A DNA stretch of 64,000 bases from assembly GCF_029395495.1 (NCBI RefSeq), contig NZ_CP113918.1:2046001-2110000 (forward strand), given 5' to 3'. This DNA is from Bifidobacterium sp. ESL0769 (GTDB taxonomy: Bacteria; Actinomycetota; Actinomycetes; Actinomycetales; Bifidobacteriaceae). The translations under genes were made by a program, and so were the position numbers. The notes under the pieces were generated by a model, which was not told where the DNA came from, ran no database searches, and saw nothing but the letters and a program-made list of their open reading frames with translations. Of the stretch, positions 47,735 through 55,749 are shown one piece after another (positions within the stretch are counted from its first letter, which is position 1; each line of letters begins with the position of its first letter).

Positions 47735-48313
47735 ATGGCGCGCAGGAAGAGGAGACGGATCAGGCTCGCCTGGGGCGACGAAAGCATGCGCACCCAGGAC
47801 TCCGGGCCAGGCCGCTACATGGTCGGCGTGACGCTGTGCAACCTCGACGAAACGGCCGTGCGCGACGGGTTCGAGGAGCACGGGCTGTTCCACCAGAAGA
47901 AGGCCCACTGGTACAACATGACCGACCCCGAACGGCGCAAGTCGGTCGACTTCATCAACGGACTGGGACTCCGGCACGTCGTCGTCTGCGCCGAACCCTT
48001 GCCCCACACGATCCGCCCCGAGCGCGCCCGGCGCAAATGCCTCGAGACCCTTCTGCCCATCCTGGAGCACCAGTACGGAGTGGACCGGCTGTTCATGGAG
48101 GCCCGCAACCCCAAGCAGGACAGGCAGGAGATGCTCTTCGTGCAGGGGATACGTTCTCGAGGCTTCATCAAAAAAATGGACTATGATCTGCTCACCGGCA
48201 GATCCGACGCCAGGCTCTGGCTCCCCGACCAGGTGCTTGGCGTAATGGGCGCCGATGACTGGCAGGGACCCGTGCTCAACGACTGCGAGACCTACACCAT
48301 CGGAGTCGACTGA
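47735..48313 (+). CDS. DUF3800-like protein
   Basis: 192 residues. The acidic motif WGDES near the N-terminus (residues 13-17) and the C-terminal LWLPDQVLGVMGADD resemble the DUF3800 fold, an RNase H-like domain often found in mobile or defence regions. GGAGG precedes the ATG. A 258-residue open frame on the opposite strand is antisense to it and has no recognisable motif. First gene of the accessory island; biochemical role unknown. Confidence 0.7.
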   Translation: MARRKRRRIRLAWGDESMRTQDSGPGRYMVGVTLCNLDETAVRDGFEEHGLFHQKKAHWYNMTDPERRKSVDFINGLGLRHVVVCAEPLPHTIRPERARRKCLETLLPILEHQYGVDRLFMEARNPKQDRQEMLFVQGIRSRGFIKKMDYDLLTGRSDARLWLPDQVLGVMGADDWQGPVLNDCETYTIGVD

Positions 48314-48411
48314 GAGGATGTCACAAGTGCGCTCACGGCGTAATGCACAGTTACAGGTTGCGTGCCTCATTTTCATTCGATATACTTATCAGTAAGCCTG
48401 CCTTCGAGGAG

Positions 48412-48643
48412 GTACGGAAGTGGAAGCCGGATGTCCCTGCGTTGGCGTGGGGCCCGGCTTCCGCGCGATTTACAGGTCATTTGGGCTATTGGCCTAAAAC
48501 CCTACTTTTAGCCTATAACCCCCAATAATCTGAAAGACCCTGAAATGCGAAAGGCTTACGAGGAAGCTGTAAAAATGGTGAGCGGGAAGAACAAGCTCTC
48601 CGCATTGTTATTCCGGAAGAAAAGCGCCTGAATATCAGGATAT
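48412..48643. repeat. Dispersed structured repeat, copy 1 (5' truncated, extended 3')
   Basis: From GGAAGTGGAAGCCGG onward it matches copy 2 (49090-49318) closely for about 230 bp, including the GGAAGCCGG...CCGGCTTCC hairpin and the segment coding GYWPKTLLLAYNP. In this copy single-base changes break the reading frame found in copy 2. Confidence 0.75.
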
Positions 48644-48967
48644 CGAGCAAAGCAGCTCTTTCAATTTTGCCGAGGCTCCGACCCGCAAAATACTCGAATG
48701 GCGTATAGTGGTTTCCGAGGCCTCGAGAACGACTGTTCCGTGGTCCTCCGCGTGTGGCCCTCGCGTTAAACGAAGCTGACGCCCGATACGATTGGCGTTG
48801 AGGTTGAAAAGCCTCAGAACGTATCAGACCCCGTGCCAGCGGGATTAATGATAATTCAATTAATTTATTGGCTTCATGCATTCTTTCAGGGATGCGATTG
48901 GTCGTTCGCAGGCGACAGAAAAGGGCTAGTAGGGGTTCGGATCTTCGGATTCGGGCCCCTACTTTTT
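48644..48967 (+). ncRNA. Candidate structured RNA ending in a strong terminator
   Basis: No coding potential is evident. A hairpin region around 48785-48830 (CGATACG...CGTATCAG enclosing GAGG/CCTC) precedes a 16-bp stem with TTCG loop and TTTTT at 48928-48967. No match to tmRNA, RNase P, 6S or SRP RNA landmarks was seen. Hypothesis only. Confidence 0.3.
48928..48967 (+). terminator. Strong rho-independent terminator (plus strand)
   Basis: AGTAGGGGTTCGGATC-TTCG-GATTCGGGCCCCTACT, 16 pairs including three G-U, followed by TTTTT. The nearest upstream plus-strand gene ends 615 bp before. Confidence 0.85.
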
Positions 48968-48985
48968 GTGTTGTAAAACCTGGGG

Positions 48986-49143
48986 TATGAGGTCGGATAC
49001 CGCCACATACCTGCGGCGCAACGCCCGCCCGCAAGTTGCGCGGTTCCCCGTCATCCGATATGCTGAGGCTATGCCTACCTTTGCGAAGGCAAGGAAGTGG
49101 AAGCCGGATGTCCCTGCGTTGGCGTGGGGCCCGGCTTCCGCGC
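48986..49143. repeat. Dispersed structured repeat, copy 2
   Basis: 158-bp unit nearly identical to 53943-54100 (copy 3). It contains CGGCGCAAC...GTTGCGCGG and GGAAGCCGG...CCGGCTTCC inverted repeats. The next ~175 bp are shared with copy 1. Confidence 0.8.
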
Positions 49144-49338
49144 GATTTACAGGTCATTTGGGCTATTGGCCTAAAACCCTACTTTTAGCCTATAACCCCG
49201 ATAATCTGAAAGACCCTGAGATGCGAAAGGCTTACGAGGACGCTGTAAAAATGGTGAGCGGGAAGAACAAACTCTCCGCATTGTTATCCCGAAGAAAAAC
49301 GCCTGAATACCAAGGGTATCGGGTTATAGGCCTATAGC
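49072..49338 (+). CDS. Small hypothetical protein within the repeat
   Basis: From ATG 49072 the frame encodes 88 residues starting MPTFAKARKWKPDVPALAWG and containing GYWPKTLLLAYNP and a basic helix (MVSGKNKLSALLSRRKTPEY). The N-terminal 24 residues recur in the copy at 54029. There is no clear ribosome binding site, and the DNA is strongly structured, so coding is doubtful. Confidence 0.3.
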
Positions 49339-49728
49339 CCGTTTGACGCACATATCTGCTTTTTTGTGGTATTCTGATAGTGTTATGACCGCTCTGATGC
49401 CATGCACATAGCTTAGGAGCGGTCCTCATTTTCTCCCGTACATTGATGTAAGGCAGGCCGCCAATGAAGTACGCCAAGCCATGGTTGGACCTCAATCAGC
49501 AGTGTGTAAAGCTCACCGGCCTGGGTATGCAAAACGTCCTGCGGGTTATTGGCCAAAACCCGTGTGGGCCGCCAGCCCAAGCCGACGACCCACACGAACA
49601 TATATCAGAGAACGGGTAATAAAAAAGAACGTCCTACCGGCGGAGGCCAACGAGGTAAAAGCTTTAGAAACCCGGAAACGCCCTGAAGCGGTCTGCCCCA
49701 AACAGACAATACGAAGATAGCACAGCAA
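49321..49728. other. Intergenic region with palindromes
   Basis: GGGTTATAGGCCTATAGCCC at 49321-49340, a hairpin GACCGCTC/GAGCGGTC at 49387-49424, and GGGTTATTGGCCAAAACCC at 49543-49561. No convincing gene. Confidence 0.55.
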
Positions 49729-50988
49729 TCAGCCCAGATGCGGCAACCCGGCGGCTTGCCCATCCCGGCAATCCACTTCATACAGACCATCCACAGCCAC
49801 CCAGTATCGCCGGACTTCCCCATCCAAAGGGCTCGAATATCCTCCAAAGGGCTGGTCGATGTTCCATCTTCCATAGCCGGCGATTGCACCAATCGCGGCT
49901 TTGCACCCATCAGCCGCCATCAAGAGTACCGTGTCCGCCTTTCGCCGACCTTCGATTTCCGGCGGCCCCTCGACAAAAACCAAGACCTTGCCCTTCTCCA
50001 TCTTGGAATGTCGGAGACAACCATCGATGGCCTCCGAAGCCGACCGTTCTGCGGACGGCGTGACCTCGTATTTCGCAATCGAACCGATAGACGATGACGG
50101 ATCATATCGTTGGTAATCCGAAAGCTTTTCTGGCTGATATTTGAGTCTCACCACCGTTTGATACATCCGGCCCGTCTGCTCCATCATCTCTTCTTTTACG
50201 GCAGGGTCAATCTCATCAAGCAGCGAAAGCATATCATCCAAGTAGGCATCAGCTCTCACGCTCAACATATTCTCACCGTGTGCGGCACGATTCCTCAATC
50301 GGCAAATACGCTCAAGCTGCTTGGCGACTTTCACTCGATGCGTGTCGTTGACCCGCTCCTGCGTAAGACTGGGAAAGGCCCGATAGAGAGCTTCTTTCCA
50401 TATGGTTCGCGCGTCATCAGCCCAATCATCGTCCCGACCATCAAGGCCAGCCCTCTCGGCATCGGTTTGTCCAACGGGCATTTGGACCAGGCTGCGCGGC
50501 CTTGGGACGGGACCGATCAGGCGCGTCCAACTTCCGAAGGTGAATTGCGCGAAGACGTCATCCCGATTCGGGTACTCTCCATATCTACGATGATCTGGGT
50601 TGGCGTTCCACCGCTTATAGTTTTTCCGGCAGGACCTCCACGCCTGCTCTATGATGTTGCGCCCGTTGAATACTCTCCCGATGATTTCCGGGACGCCCGC
50701 AACCCTCAGACCGGAATCACTGCCATCAAACCACTCTTGCGAAGGAACCTCCCCGAGCCAATCGTCATAGCCATTGTCTCTTGCCCATTTCCGTAAAGCT
50801 TTGTCAACAGCATTGCGCACATAAACCTCAACGAAACCGGTATGCGATAACACAATCCCGGAAAACAGACAGTTCCACCGGTACAGGTCCGTGGCGACGA
50901 CTTGAGGGTGACGCCGTGCCTCTTCTTCATAAGGTTTCAAACGTTCCGCCAAAAGAAAATTCGAAACGCTATTATTTGCAATTTCCAT
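49729..50988 (-). CDS. Abi-like protein with HEPN motif (Abi_2/AbiD-AbiF type)
   Basis: 419 residues. The N-terminal ~290 residues fit the Abi_2 phage-defence family: WNCLFSGIVLSHTGFVEVYV, FGSWTRLIGP, and a HEPN ribonuclease motif R-x4-H in RLRNRAAHGEN (R232-H237). A C-terminal extension of about 130 residues (VFVEGPPEIEGRRKADTVLL ...) is not part of that family and was not recognised. TATAAT lies seven bases before the ATG, suggesting a nearly leaderless transcript. Two hairpins lie just upstream (51024-51049 and 51121-51151). It probably aborts infection by RNA cleavage; this is inferred from the family. Confidence 0.8.
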   Translation of the reverse strand: MEIANNSVSNFLLAERLKPYEEEARRHPQVVATDLYRWNCLFSGIVLSHTGFVEVYVRNAVDKALRKWARDNGYDDWLGEVPSQEWFDGSDSGLRVAGVPEIIGRVFNGRNIIEQAWRSCRKNYKRWNANPDHRRYGEYPNRDDVFAQFTFGSWTRLIGPVPRPRSLVQMPVGQTDAERAGLDGRDDDWADDARTIWKEALYRAFPSLTQERVNDTHRVKVAKQLERICRLRNRAAHGENMLSVRADAYLDDMLSLLDEIDPAVKEEMMEQTGRMYQTVVRLKYQPEKLSDYQRYDPSSSIGSIAKYEVTPSAERSASEAIDGCLRHSKMEKGKVLVFVEGPPEIEGRRKADTVLLMAADGCKAAIGAIAGYGRWNIDQPFGGYSSPLDGEVRRYWVAVDGLYEVDCRDGQAAGLPHLG

Positions 50989-51023
50989 GGTTCCGATTAT
51001 AGTAATGCATGTAATAAGTTCTT

Positions 51024-51049
51024 CAACCCACGCGTCAAAACGTGGGTTG
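51024..51049. repeat. Hairpin upstream of the HEPN gene
   Basis: CAACCCACG (51024-51032) and CGTGGGTTG (51041-51049), perfect 9-bp stem with an 8-nt loop, 36 bp before the Abi start. A second stem, TTAGGCTA/TAGCCTAA, lies at 51121-51151. Confidence 0.6.
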
Positions 51050-51168
51050 TCGTATTTTCGGGTTGGGCTATAACTTTGGATTTCCTGCTGAAAATAGAGA
51101 TACCGACCAAATTGTGGGGTTTAGGCTAACACCCCAAGAAGCATAGCCTAAGCCAACTTCTTTCCGAC

Positions 51169-51176
51169 AATCTTTA
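51169..51176. repeat. Target site duplication, left
   Basis: AATCTTTA directly outside the left inverted repeat of the insertion sequence; repeated exactly at 52535-52542. Confidence 0.92.
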
Positions 51177-52534
51177 GGGTTATAGGCCAGATTGTGTGTC
51201 TGGCGGTTTGGTTTTCTAGTAGGTCTGGTTGGGGTATCTGGTGGCGGTGTGGAATTCGTTCCAGTCGATGCCGGTGCCCCAGGTCTCGGGTGTGCCCAGG
51301 GTTCGCGCCGCGCCTTCGGGCGAGTGTTCCCATGCCCGTTCGTTGGCTTCCTCTATCTGTTCGTCGGTGATGGCGTGGCGGGCGAGCCATGCCGGGCTTT
51401 CGGGGTGTTCGGTGTGCATGTAGCACCACCAGCAGATGGCCTTGATCTCGTGGGTCAGGGGCATGCCGTTGTGGCTGCGGAGCATGTCGCGCAGCCGCCG
51501 GTTCCATGACTCGACGAGGTTGTTGGTCGGCGGTATCGGCCCCCGGCATTCGCCGGCCATGGTGATGAAGGTGTCCATGACGTGTTCGGAGATCCGCCTG
51601 CGGATCATGGCGCGGGCGCGCACCAGCCTCTGGTGGGCGTCGGCGACGGTGCCGTCCTTGTACTCGCTCTTCTCGTCAAGGAACCCCTTCCATCTCTGTT
51701 CCCACTGGTTGTAGGCGGCGAGCCAGTCCGCCATCATCGGCCCGTCCTTGACGCGGCTGAGCCGCCGGGCCAGTTTCAGCAGCTCGCGCCCGGCCTCGAG
51801 TCTGGGCCGTTTGCCGGTCAGGACCGTGATGTTCATGCAGATGTGGAACAGGCAGCGCTGCATTTTGGTGCCGGGCCATATGGCCTTCATGGCCTTGCCG
51901 ATGCCGTTGCCGCCGTCGCAGACCAGCACCCTGGGAGGGGCGATGCGGCGCATCAGGTCCATCCAGGCCCGGCTGTTCTCGCTTCTGGCGACCCGCCAGC
52001 CGATGACGTGCCCGCCGGCCACGGCGATCAGGGCCACGGCCCGCCGGTGCAGCCAGATGCCGTCGACCTGCACCACGTCGTGCCGTTCCCGCACCACGGG
52101 GACGGGCGGGTTCAGGCGCCACATCAGTTCGTTGCCGCGGCGCAGCGTGCGTGCGGCCACGCCCGCGCCGGCCTGCGTGCTCCCGGAGAACAGCCATTCC
52201 AGGCCTTTCCTGAGGCCCTCGGAGGCGTGGTCGTAGGCGCGGGTGCGCGACGCCCCGCACGCCTTGCACCTCCACCGGGTCCTGCCCGCGCTGGTGGTTC
52301 CGTTCTTCTTCATTCTTCCGCCGCACGCGGCGCACAGGGGTGTCTCCATGCCACCCATCGAACACGGCACATTCGAACAGGCCGGAACCCTTGGCACGCA
52401 AGGCCCGAAGACCACTTCCGGACACACATTCTGGCCGCCCCCGAAAGTATCCCGCCACACTTTCGAACCGGCTTCAGGCCATACGGGACAAACCCTCAAC
52501 GCAGATTACAGACACACAATCTGGCCTATAACCC
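51177..52534 (-). mobile_element. IS1249-type insertion sequence (IS256 group), complete
   Basis: 1358 bp bounded by perfect 26-bp inverted repeats (51177-51202 and 52509-52534; ends GGGTTATAGGCCAG and complement) and an 8-bp target duplication AATCTTTA. It carries a single intact transposase gene. Perfect repeats and duplication indicate recent movement. The insertion fell on the stop codon of the ATPase gene, which is rebuilt by the duplication. Confidence 0.93.
51216..52349 (-). CDS. IS1249-type transposase
   Basis: 377 residues from METPLCAACGGRMKKNG. An N-terminal zinc ribbon (CAAC...CKAC) is followed by a DDE-type catalytic core: VVQVDGIWLH (first Asp), RVLVCDGGNGIGKAM (second Asp) and PPTNNLVESWNRRLRDML (Glu), with the CLFHICMN motif between. 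The frame is open to 52499, but the zinc ribbon Met is the usual start. Confidence 0.92.
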   Translation of the reverse strand: METPLCAACGGRMKKNGTTSAGRTRWRCKACGASRTRAYDHASEGLRKGLEWLFSGSTQAGAGVAARTLRRGNELMWRLNPPVPVVRERHDVVQVDGIWLHRRAVALIAVAGGHVIGWRVARSENSRAWMDLMRRIAPPRVLVCDGGNGIGKAMKAIWPGTKMQRCLFHICMNITVLTGKRPRLEAGRELLKLARRLSRVKDGPMMADWLAAYNQWEQRWKGFLDEKSEYKDGTVADAHQRLVRARAMIRRRISEHVMDTFITMAGECRGPIPPTNNLVESWNRRLRDMLRSHNGMPLTHEIKAICWWCYMHTEHPESPAWLARHAITDEQIEEANERAWEHSPEGAARTLGTPETWGTGIDWNEFHTATRYPNQTY

Positions 52535-52539
52535 AATCT

Positions 52540-53697
52540 TTATCTCAGCAGCCAGTCCTTGGCAGTGCATACGTTTACTCCATTGGACGTGTAGCTGGAC
52601 TCGACACGCGAAACGACCCATTGATGATCCTGTGACACATCTAAATCACCGGCAATCTTGCGAACCTGCTTCGCGAAACGATCATGATAGGTTTGGCCTG
52701 ATTTAATTTCGACCAGATCCGGCTGCGACGAGTCGGTGAAATCGAGCAAGTCGACTTCTATATCACTATCGTCGCGGTAGAAGTAAAGTTCCGGATTCTT
52801 GCCTTGGTTAAAGTAACGTTTCGACGTCTCCGCCACAATCAAGTTTTCGAATACGTTTCCCAGCACAGGGCTCAACAAAAGTTCCTGAACAGAATTAATT
52901 TTGAGCAAATAACACAACAACCCGGTGTCATAGAAATATATCTTCGGTGTCTTGGTCAACCGCTTTCTGGCATTGTAATGAAATGGCATCAACGGGAAAG
53001 TAATGTAGCTCGACTCAAGTATCGAAAGCCATCCTTTCACGGTCGGCACTGACACATCCAACTCATTGGCAAAATGGGTGTAATTGATGAGGCTACCAGC
53101 ATTGAGCGCGCAGAGACCCAAGAACTTGCGGAATACCGCGACGTTGCGCACGTCCAAATAATCCGCGACATCGCGCTCGATATATGTATCGATATAGCTC
53201 GAGAAAAACACGTCCAACGGCATTCCATTGTCGTAAGGGCGCGGGAAACCACCTCTGAGCATGAATTCATCAACATTCGGCGAAATCTTCGTCTTCATAG
53301 CCTCCGAGTAGGAAAAAGGCAACAGTTTCGTGATTCCGACGCGACCGGCGAGGGATTGCTTGATGTTCTTCAGCATCAGGAAATTTTGAGAACCCGATAT
53401 GACATACTGCCCCGGCTCATTGCGCTCATCAGAAACGACTTGAATCATCGAAAAAAGGTCAGGAACATATTGTGCTTCATCGATGATGAGACGACTCTGC
53501 CGATTACGAATAAAACCGACGGGGTCGTTTGTCGCTTCCCGCCTCATTTGCGGATTTTCCAAATTCACATACTCATAGTCGGAGAACGCCGACTTGACCA
53601 ACGTCGATTTTCCACTCTGCCTTGGGCCCGTAACAGAAACCACCGGAAACCACGTTGCCATTTTTTTGAGTAAAGGGTCCAAAAGACGTGGTGTCAT
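52540..53697 (-). CDS. AAA ATPase with DUF4143 domain
   Basis: 385 residues. AAA_14 motor: Walker A GPRQSGKST (24-32), Walker B RLIIDEAQ, sensor ISGSQNF. The C-terminal DUF4143 domain resembles a restriction-endonuclease-like fold (FYRDDSDIEVDLLDF, then LVEIKSGQTYHD). Members are frequent in mobile regions and have no proven function. The TAA stop lies inside the target duplication of the IS, so the gene escaped disruption. Four 23-bp repeats lie upstream. Confidence 0.9.
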   Translation of the reverse strand: MTPRLLDPLLKKMATWFPVVSVTGPRQSGKSTLVKSAFSDYEYVNLENPQMRREATNDPVGFIRNRQSRLIIDEAQYVPDLFSMIQVVSDERNEPGQYVISGSQNFLMLKNIKQSLAGRVGITKLLPFSYSEAMKTKISPNVDEFMLRGGFPRPYDNGMPLDVFFSSYIDTYIERDVADYLDVRNVAVFRKFLGLCALNAGSLINYTHFANELDVSVPTVKGWLSILESSYITFPLMPFHYNARKRLTKTPKIYFYDTGLLCYLLKINSVQELLLSPVLGNVFENLIVAETSKRYFNQGKNPELYFYRDDSDIEVDLLDFTDSSQPDLVEIKSGQTYHDRFAKQVRKIAGDLDVSQDHQWVVSRVESSYTSNGVNVCTAKDWLLR

Positions 53698-53755
53698 GAC
53701 GAGTCCTCCAAACCGACTACTTCAAACATCCAAATAAAATATCTGACTTTAATTT

Positions 53756-53847
53756 TACCATAATCTCTAAGTAGAAAATACCATAATCTTTAAGTAGGTT
53801 TTACCATAATCTTTAAGTAAGGAAAACCATAATCCTAAAGCAGGAAT
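53756..53847. repeat. 23-bp direct repeat array upstream of the ATPase gene
   Basis: Four head-to-tail units with exact 23-bp period starting at 53756, 53779, 53802 and 53825; consensus TACCATAATCTTTAAGTAGG plus three variable bases. The array begins 58 bp before the ATPase start. Related array at 55551-55616. Confidence 0.88.
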
Positions 53848-53942
53848 GCTATAGCCTATAATTAGCCTGGCCAAAATTCAGCGACAAATACTTCAGAGCA
53901 GGTTATTGACCTACAACCCGCCTATAACCCTCAAACCTGCTC

Positions 53943-54100
53943 TATGAGGTCAGATACCGCCACATACCTGCGGCGCAACACCCGCACACGTGTTGCGCGG
54001 TTCCCTGCCGTCCGATATGCTATAGCTATGCCTACCTTTGCGAAGGCAAGGAAGTGGAAGCCGGATGTCCCTGCGTTGGCGTGGGGCCCGGCTTCCGCGC
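53943..54100. repeat. Dispersed structured repeat, copy 3
   Basis: 158 bp nearly identical to 48986-49143; after CCGGCTTCCGCGC the two diverge completely. It lies just outside an AGAGCAGGTT/AACCTGCTCT inverted repeat (about 53895-53943). A short frame at 54029-54246 begins MPTFAKARKWKPDVPALAWG, but no ribosome binding site was recognised. Confidence 0.8.
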
Positions 54101-54389
54101 TTCTCGGCTCAAACGCCGGACCGCAGAGGAAGTACAACCAACTTCTTCTGTCCTATAACCCCCTTATACCAATAATTATCACAAGTAAAAAAATTGCCGC
54201 TAAAAAGCTATCCATGACTTCAAATGTTTCAATTCCCACGATCTAACGATTTCATAAGCAGCTCCTGTATTTTCATATTTTAATAAGAATCATCCTTTGT
54301 TTATAAACATTTGACTCGATGTAGCATATTTAAAAAGAGAACTAATTTAACTTCTTCGGAATGCATCCCTTTGCTGAAAGACCGTACAA

Positions 54390-55316
54390 ATGAGCAAGCC
54401 TAACCACAAAAGCACATCTCTCTGGGATAATTCAGTCGTAAAAATTGTCCGACAGATATCCTTCATATTTGCCATTGGCTTTACTGTTGCATGGATTTAT
54501 GCTTTTAATGAGGACTGGCCAGAAACTACAGCCAACATTCCTTGCATAGGTTTACTTCTTAGCTTGATAATTTGTTCCTTTTGGGGATGTTGCGGAGTTT
54601 GGGTTGCTGACGATAAACCAATATCTTCGCTTGAAGACAAAAAACAATTTACAGCAATTATATTCTGGTGGATCCTGCACATTTTCTATTGCATTTCTAC
54701 TGCCACTATGAGCCTGTCATTTAAACGGACAATAGATACATTTAAAGAAAAAAGCCAGTCTTATTATTGCCACACCATACCTCCCTACAGGCTCTTTTGT
54801 AACATGAAATGTGATCCAGGAAACTGGCACGCAGGCAAGTCAGATATGATGTTTCTGGCCATAGGAATGTTTGGCATGGTATTAATCGAAGTAATAGTGA
54901 TTCTTTTATCCGTAAACGATATTTATTATTATCGTCAAATTCCGAAATGGTTTGAAAAGATTTCTATATATCCCATATTAGGAGCATCATTCTTCATATA
55001 TATCGGCATCATAAATGACTGGGGGGCAAACATTAAGAGTTCTGGCTTGAGTTCCGGACTCATGACTTTTATATCTTTGCTGACCCTCACTTATATTGCA
55101 AAAGTTTGGGACGAGTGGTACAGCGAACGAACTCTCAACGACAAAGCATCCACAAAGAGAAAAAATCATACGCCACATCACTCAAAACGTCTCATGACCG
55201 AGTCAAACGCAAAGAACACAGAAACCAATAAAAACATTCACTTCTTTCACAGAACCCGAGTGCCAACAGACACTGGCAACACAAGAGGTCCATCCGTGCG
55301 TAAGAAATCCCACTAA
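54390..55316 (+). CDS. Hypothetical membrane protein, AT-rich
   Basis: 308 residues with about six hydrophobic segments (ISFIFAIGFTVAWIYAF, CIGLLLSLIICSFWGC, IIFWWILHIFYCISTA, FLAIGMFGMVLIEVIVILL, YPILGASFFIYIGII, LMTFISLLTLTYIA) and a basic, polar C-terminal tail of about 65 residues. Cysteine-rich outer loop (YYCHTIPPYRLFCNMKCDPG). Base composition is markedly AT-rich compared with all neighbours, pointing to acquisition from another source. No family recognised. Confidence 0.7.
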   Translation: MSKPNHKSTSLWDNSVVKIVRQISFIFAIGFTVAWIYAFNEDWPETTANIPCIGLLLSLIICSFWGCCGVWVADDKPISSLEDKKQFTAIIFWWILHIFYCISTATMSLSFKRTIDTFKEKSQSYYCHTIPPYRLFCNMKCDPGNWHAGKSDMMFLAIGMFGMVLIEVIVILLSVNDIYYYRQIPKWFEKISIYPILGASFFIYIGIINDWGANIKSSGLSSGLMTFISLLTLTYIAKVWDEWYSERTLNDKASTKRKNHTPHHSKRLMTESNAKNTETNKNIHFFHRTRVPTDTGNTRGPSVRKKSH

Positions 55317-55413
55317 TCTCATAGGTATATATCCGTGAATCAGCCTACCTCTCAAATACGGGAAATCTAAAAGCCGAATGTACAGCTTCCACAGATAGTT
55401 AATGTCAAATTCG

Positions 55414-55510
55414 GATGATCCTGCGACACGCCTAAATCACCGGCAATCTTGCGAACTTGCTTCGCGAAACGATCATGGTAGACCTACCGGATTTAATTTC
55501 AACCAAATTC
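55414..55510 (-). pseudogene. Remnant of a second DUF4143 ATPase gene
   Basis: About 95 bp closely matching the 3' part of the intact ATPase gene (52620-52711). It is followed, with the middle ~1 kb missing, by a matching upstream repeat array at 55551-55616. Deleted paralogous locus. Confidence 0.8.
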
Positions 55511-55550
55511 TCGAATATGTAATCGAATCTGATAATTTATATCATCATTT

Positions 55551-55616
55551 TCCCATAATCCGTAAGTAGCGAATACCATAATCCGAAAGTAGGGAATACC
55601 ATAACTTACTAGTAGA
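55551..55616. repeat. 23-bp direct repeat array beside the ATPase remnant
   Basis: Three units starting at 55551, 55574 and 55597, consensus TACCATAATCCGTAAGTAGG plus three bases; same motif and period as 53756-53847. Confidence 0.82.
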
Positions 55617-55749
55617 CAGCGCGATGGCGCTTTATCAAGCCATTTCCAGACATAAAAATAGTGGCCACTCAACTCGAAATCTTATTCGAGCAGGGCAGCC
55701 ACTATTGGCTAGATACTATCGGTTGGCAAACTTTCGAACACCGAACAGA

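Noticed and set aside
47600..48376. 258-residue minus-strand frame overlapping the DUF3800-like gene
   Set aside because: No family features or ribosome binding site; the plus-strand frame has GGAGG, and motifs WGDES and LPDQV.
48644..48967. tmRNA, RNase P RNA or SRP RNA
   Set aside because: None of their conserved landmarks could be found; only a generic structured-RNA hypothesis remains.
49605..49910. Small minus-strand frames downstream of the Abi gene
   Set aside because: No ribosome binding site or recognisable product; the longest overlaps the Abi coding sequence in another frame.
53756..53847. CRISPR array
   Set aside because: Units are contiguous with 23-bp period and no unique spacers, and no cas genes are nearby.
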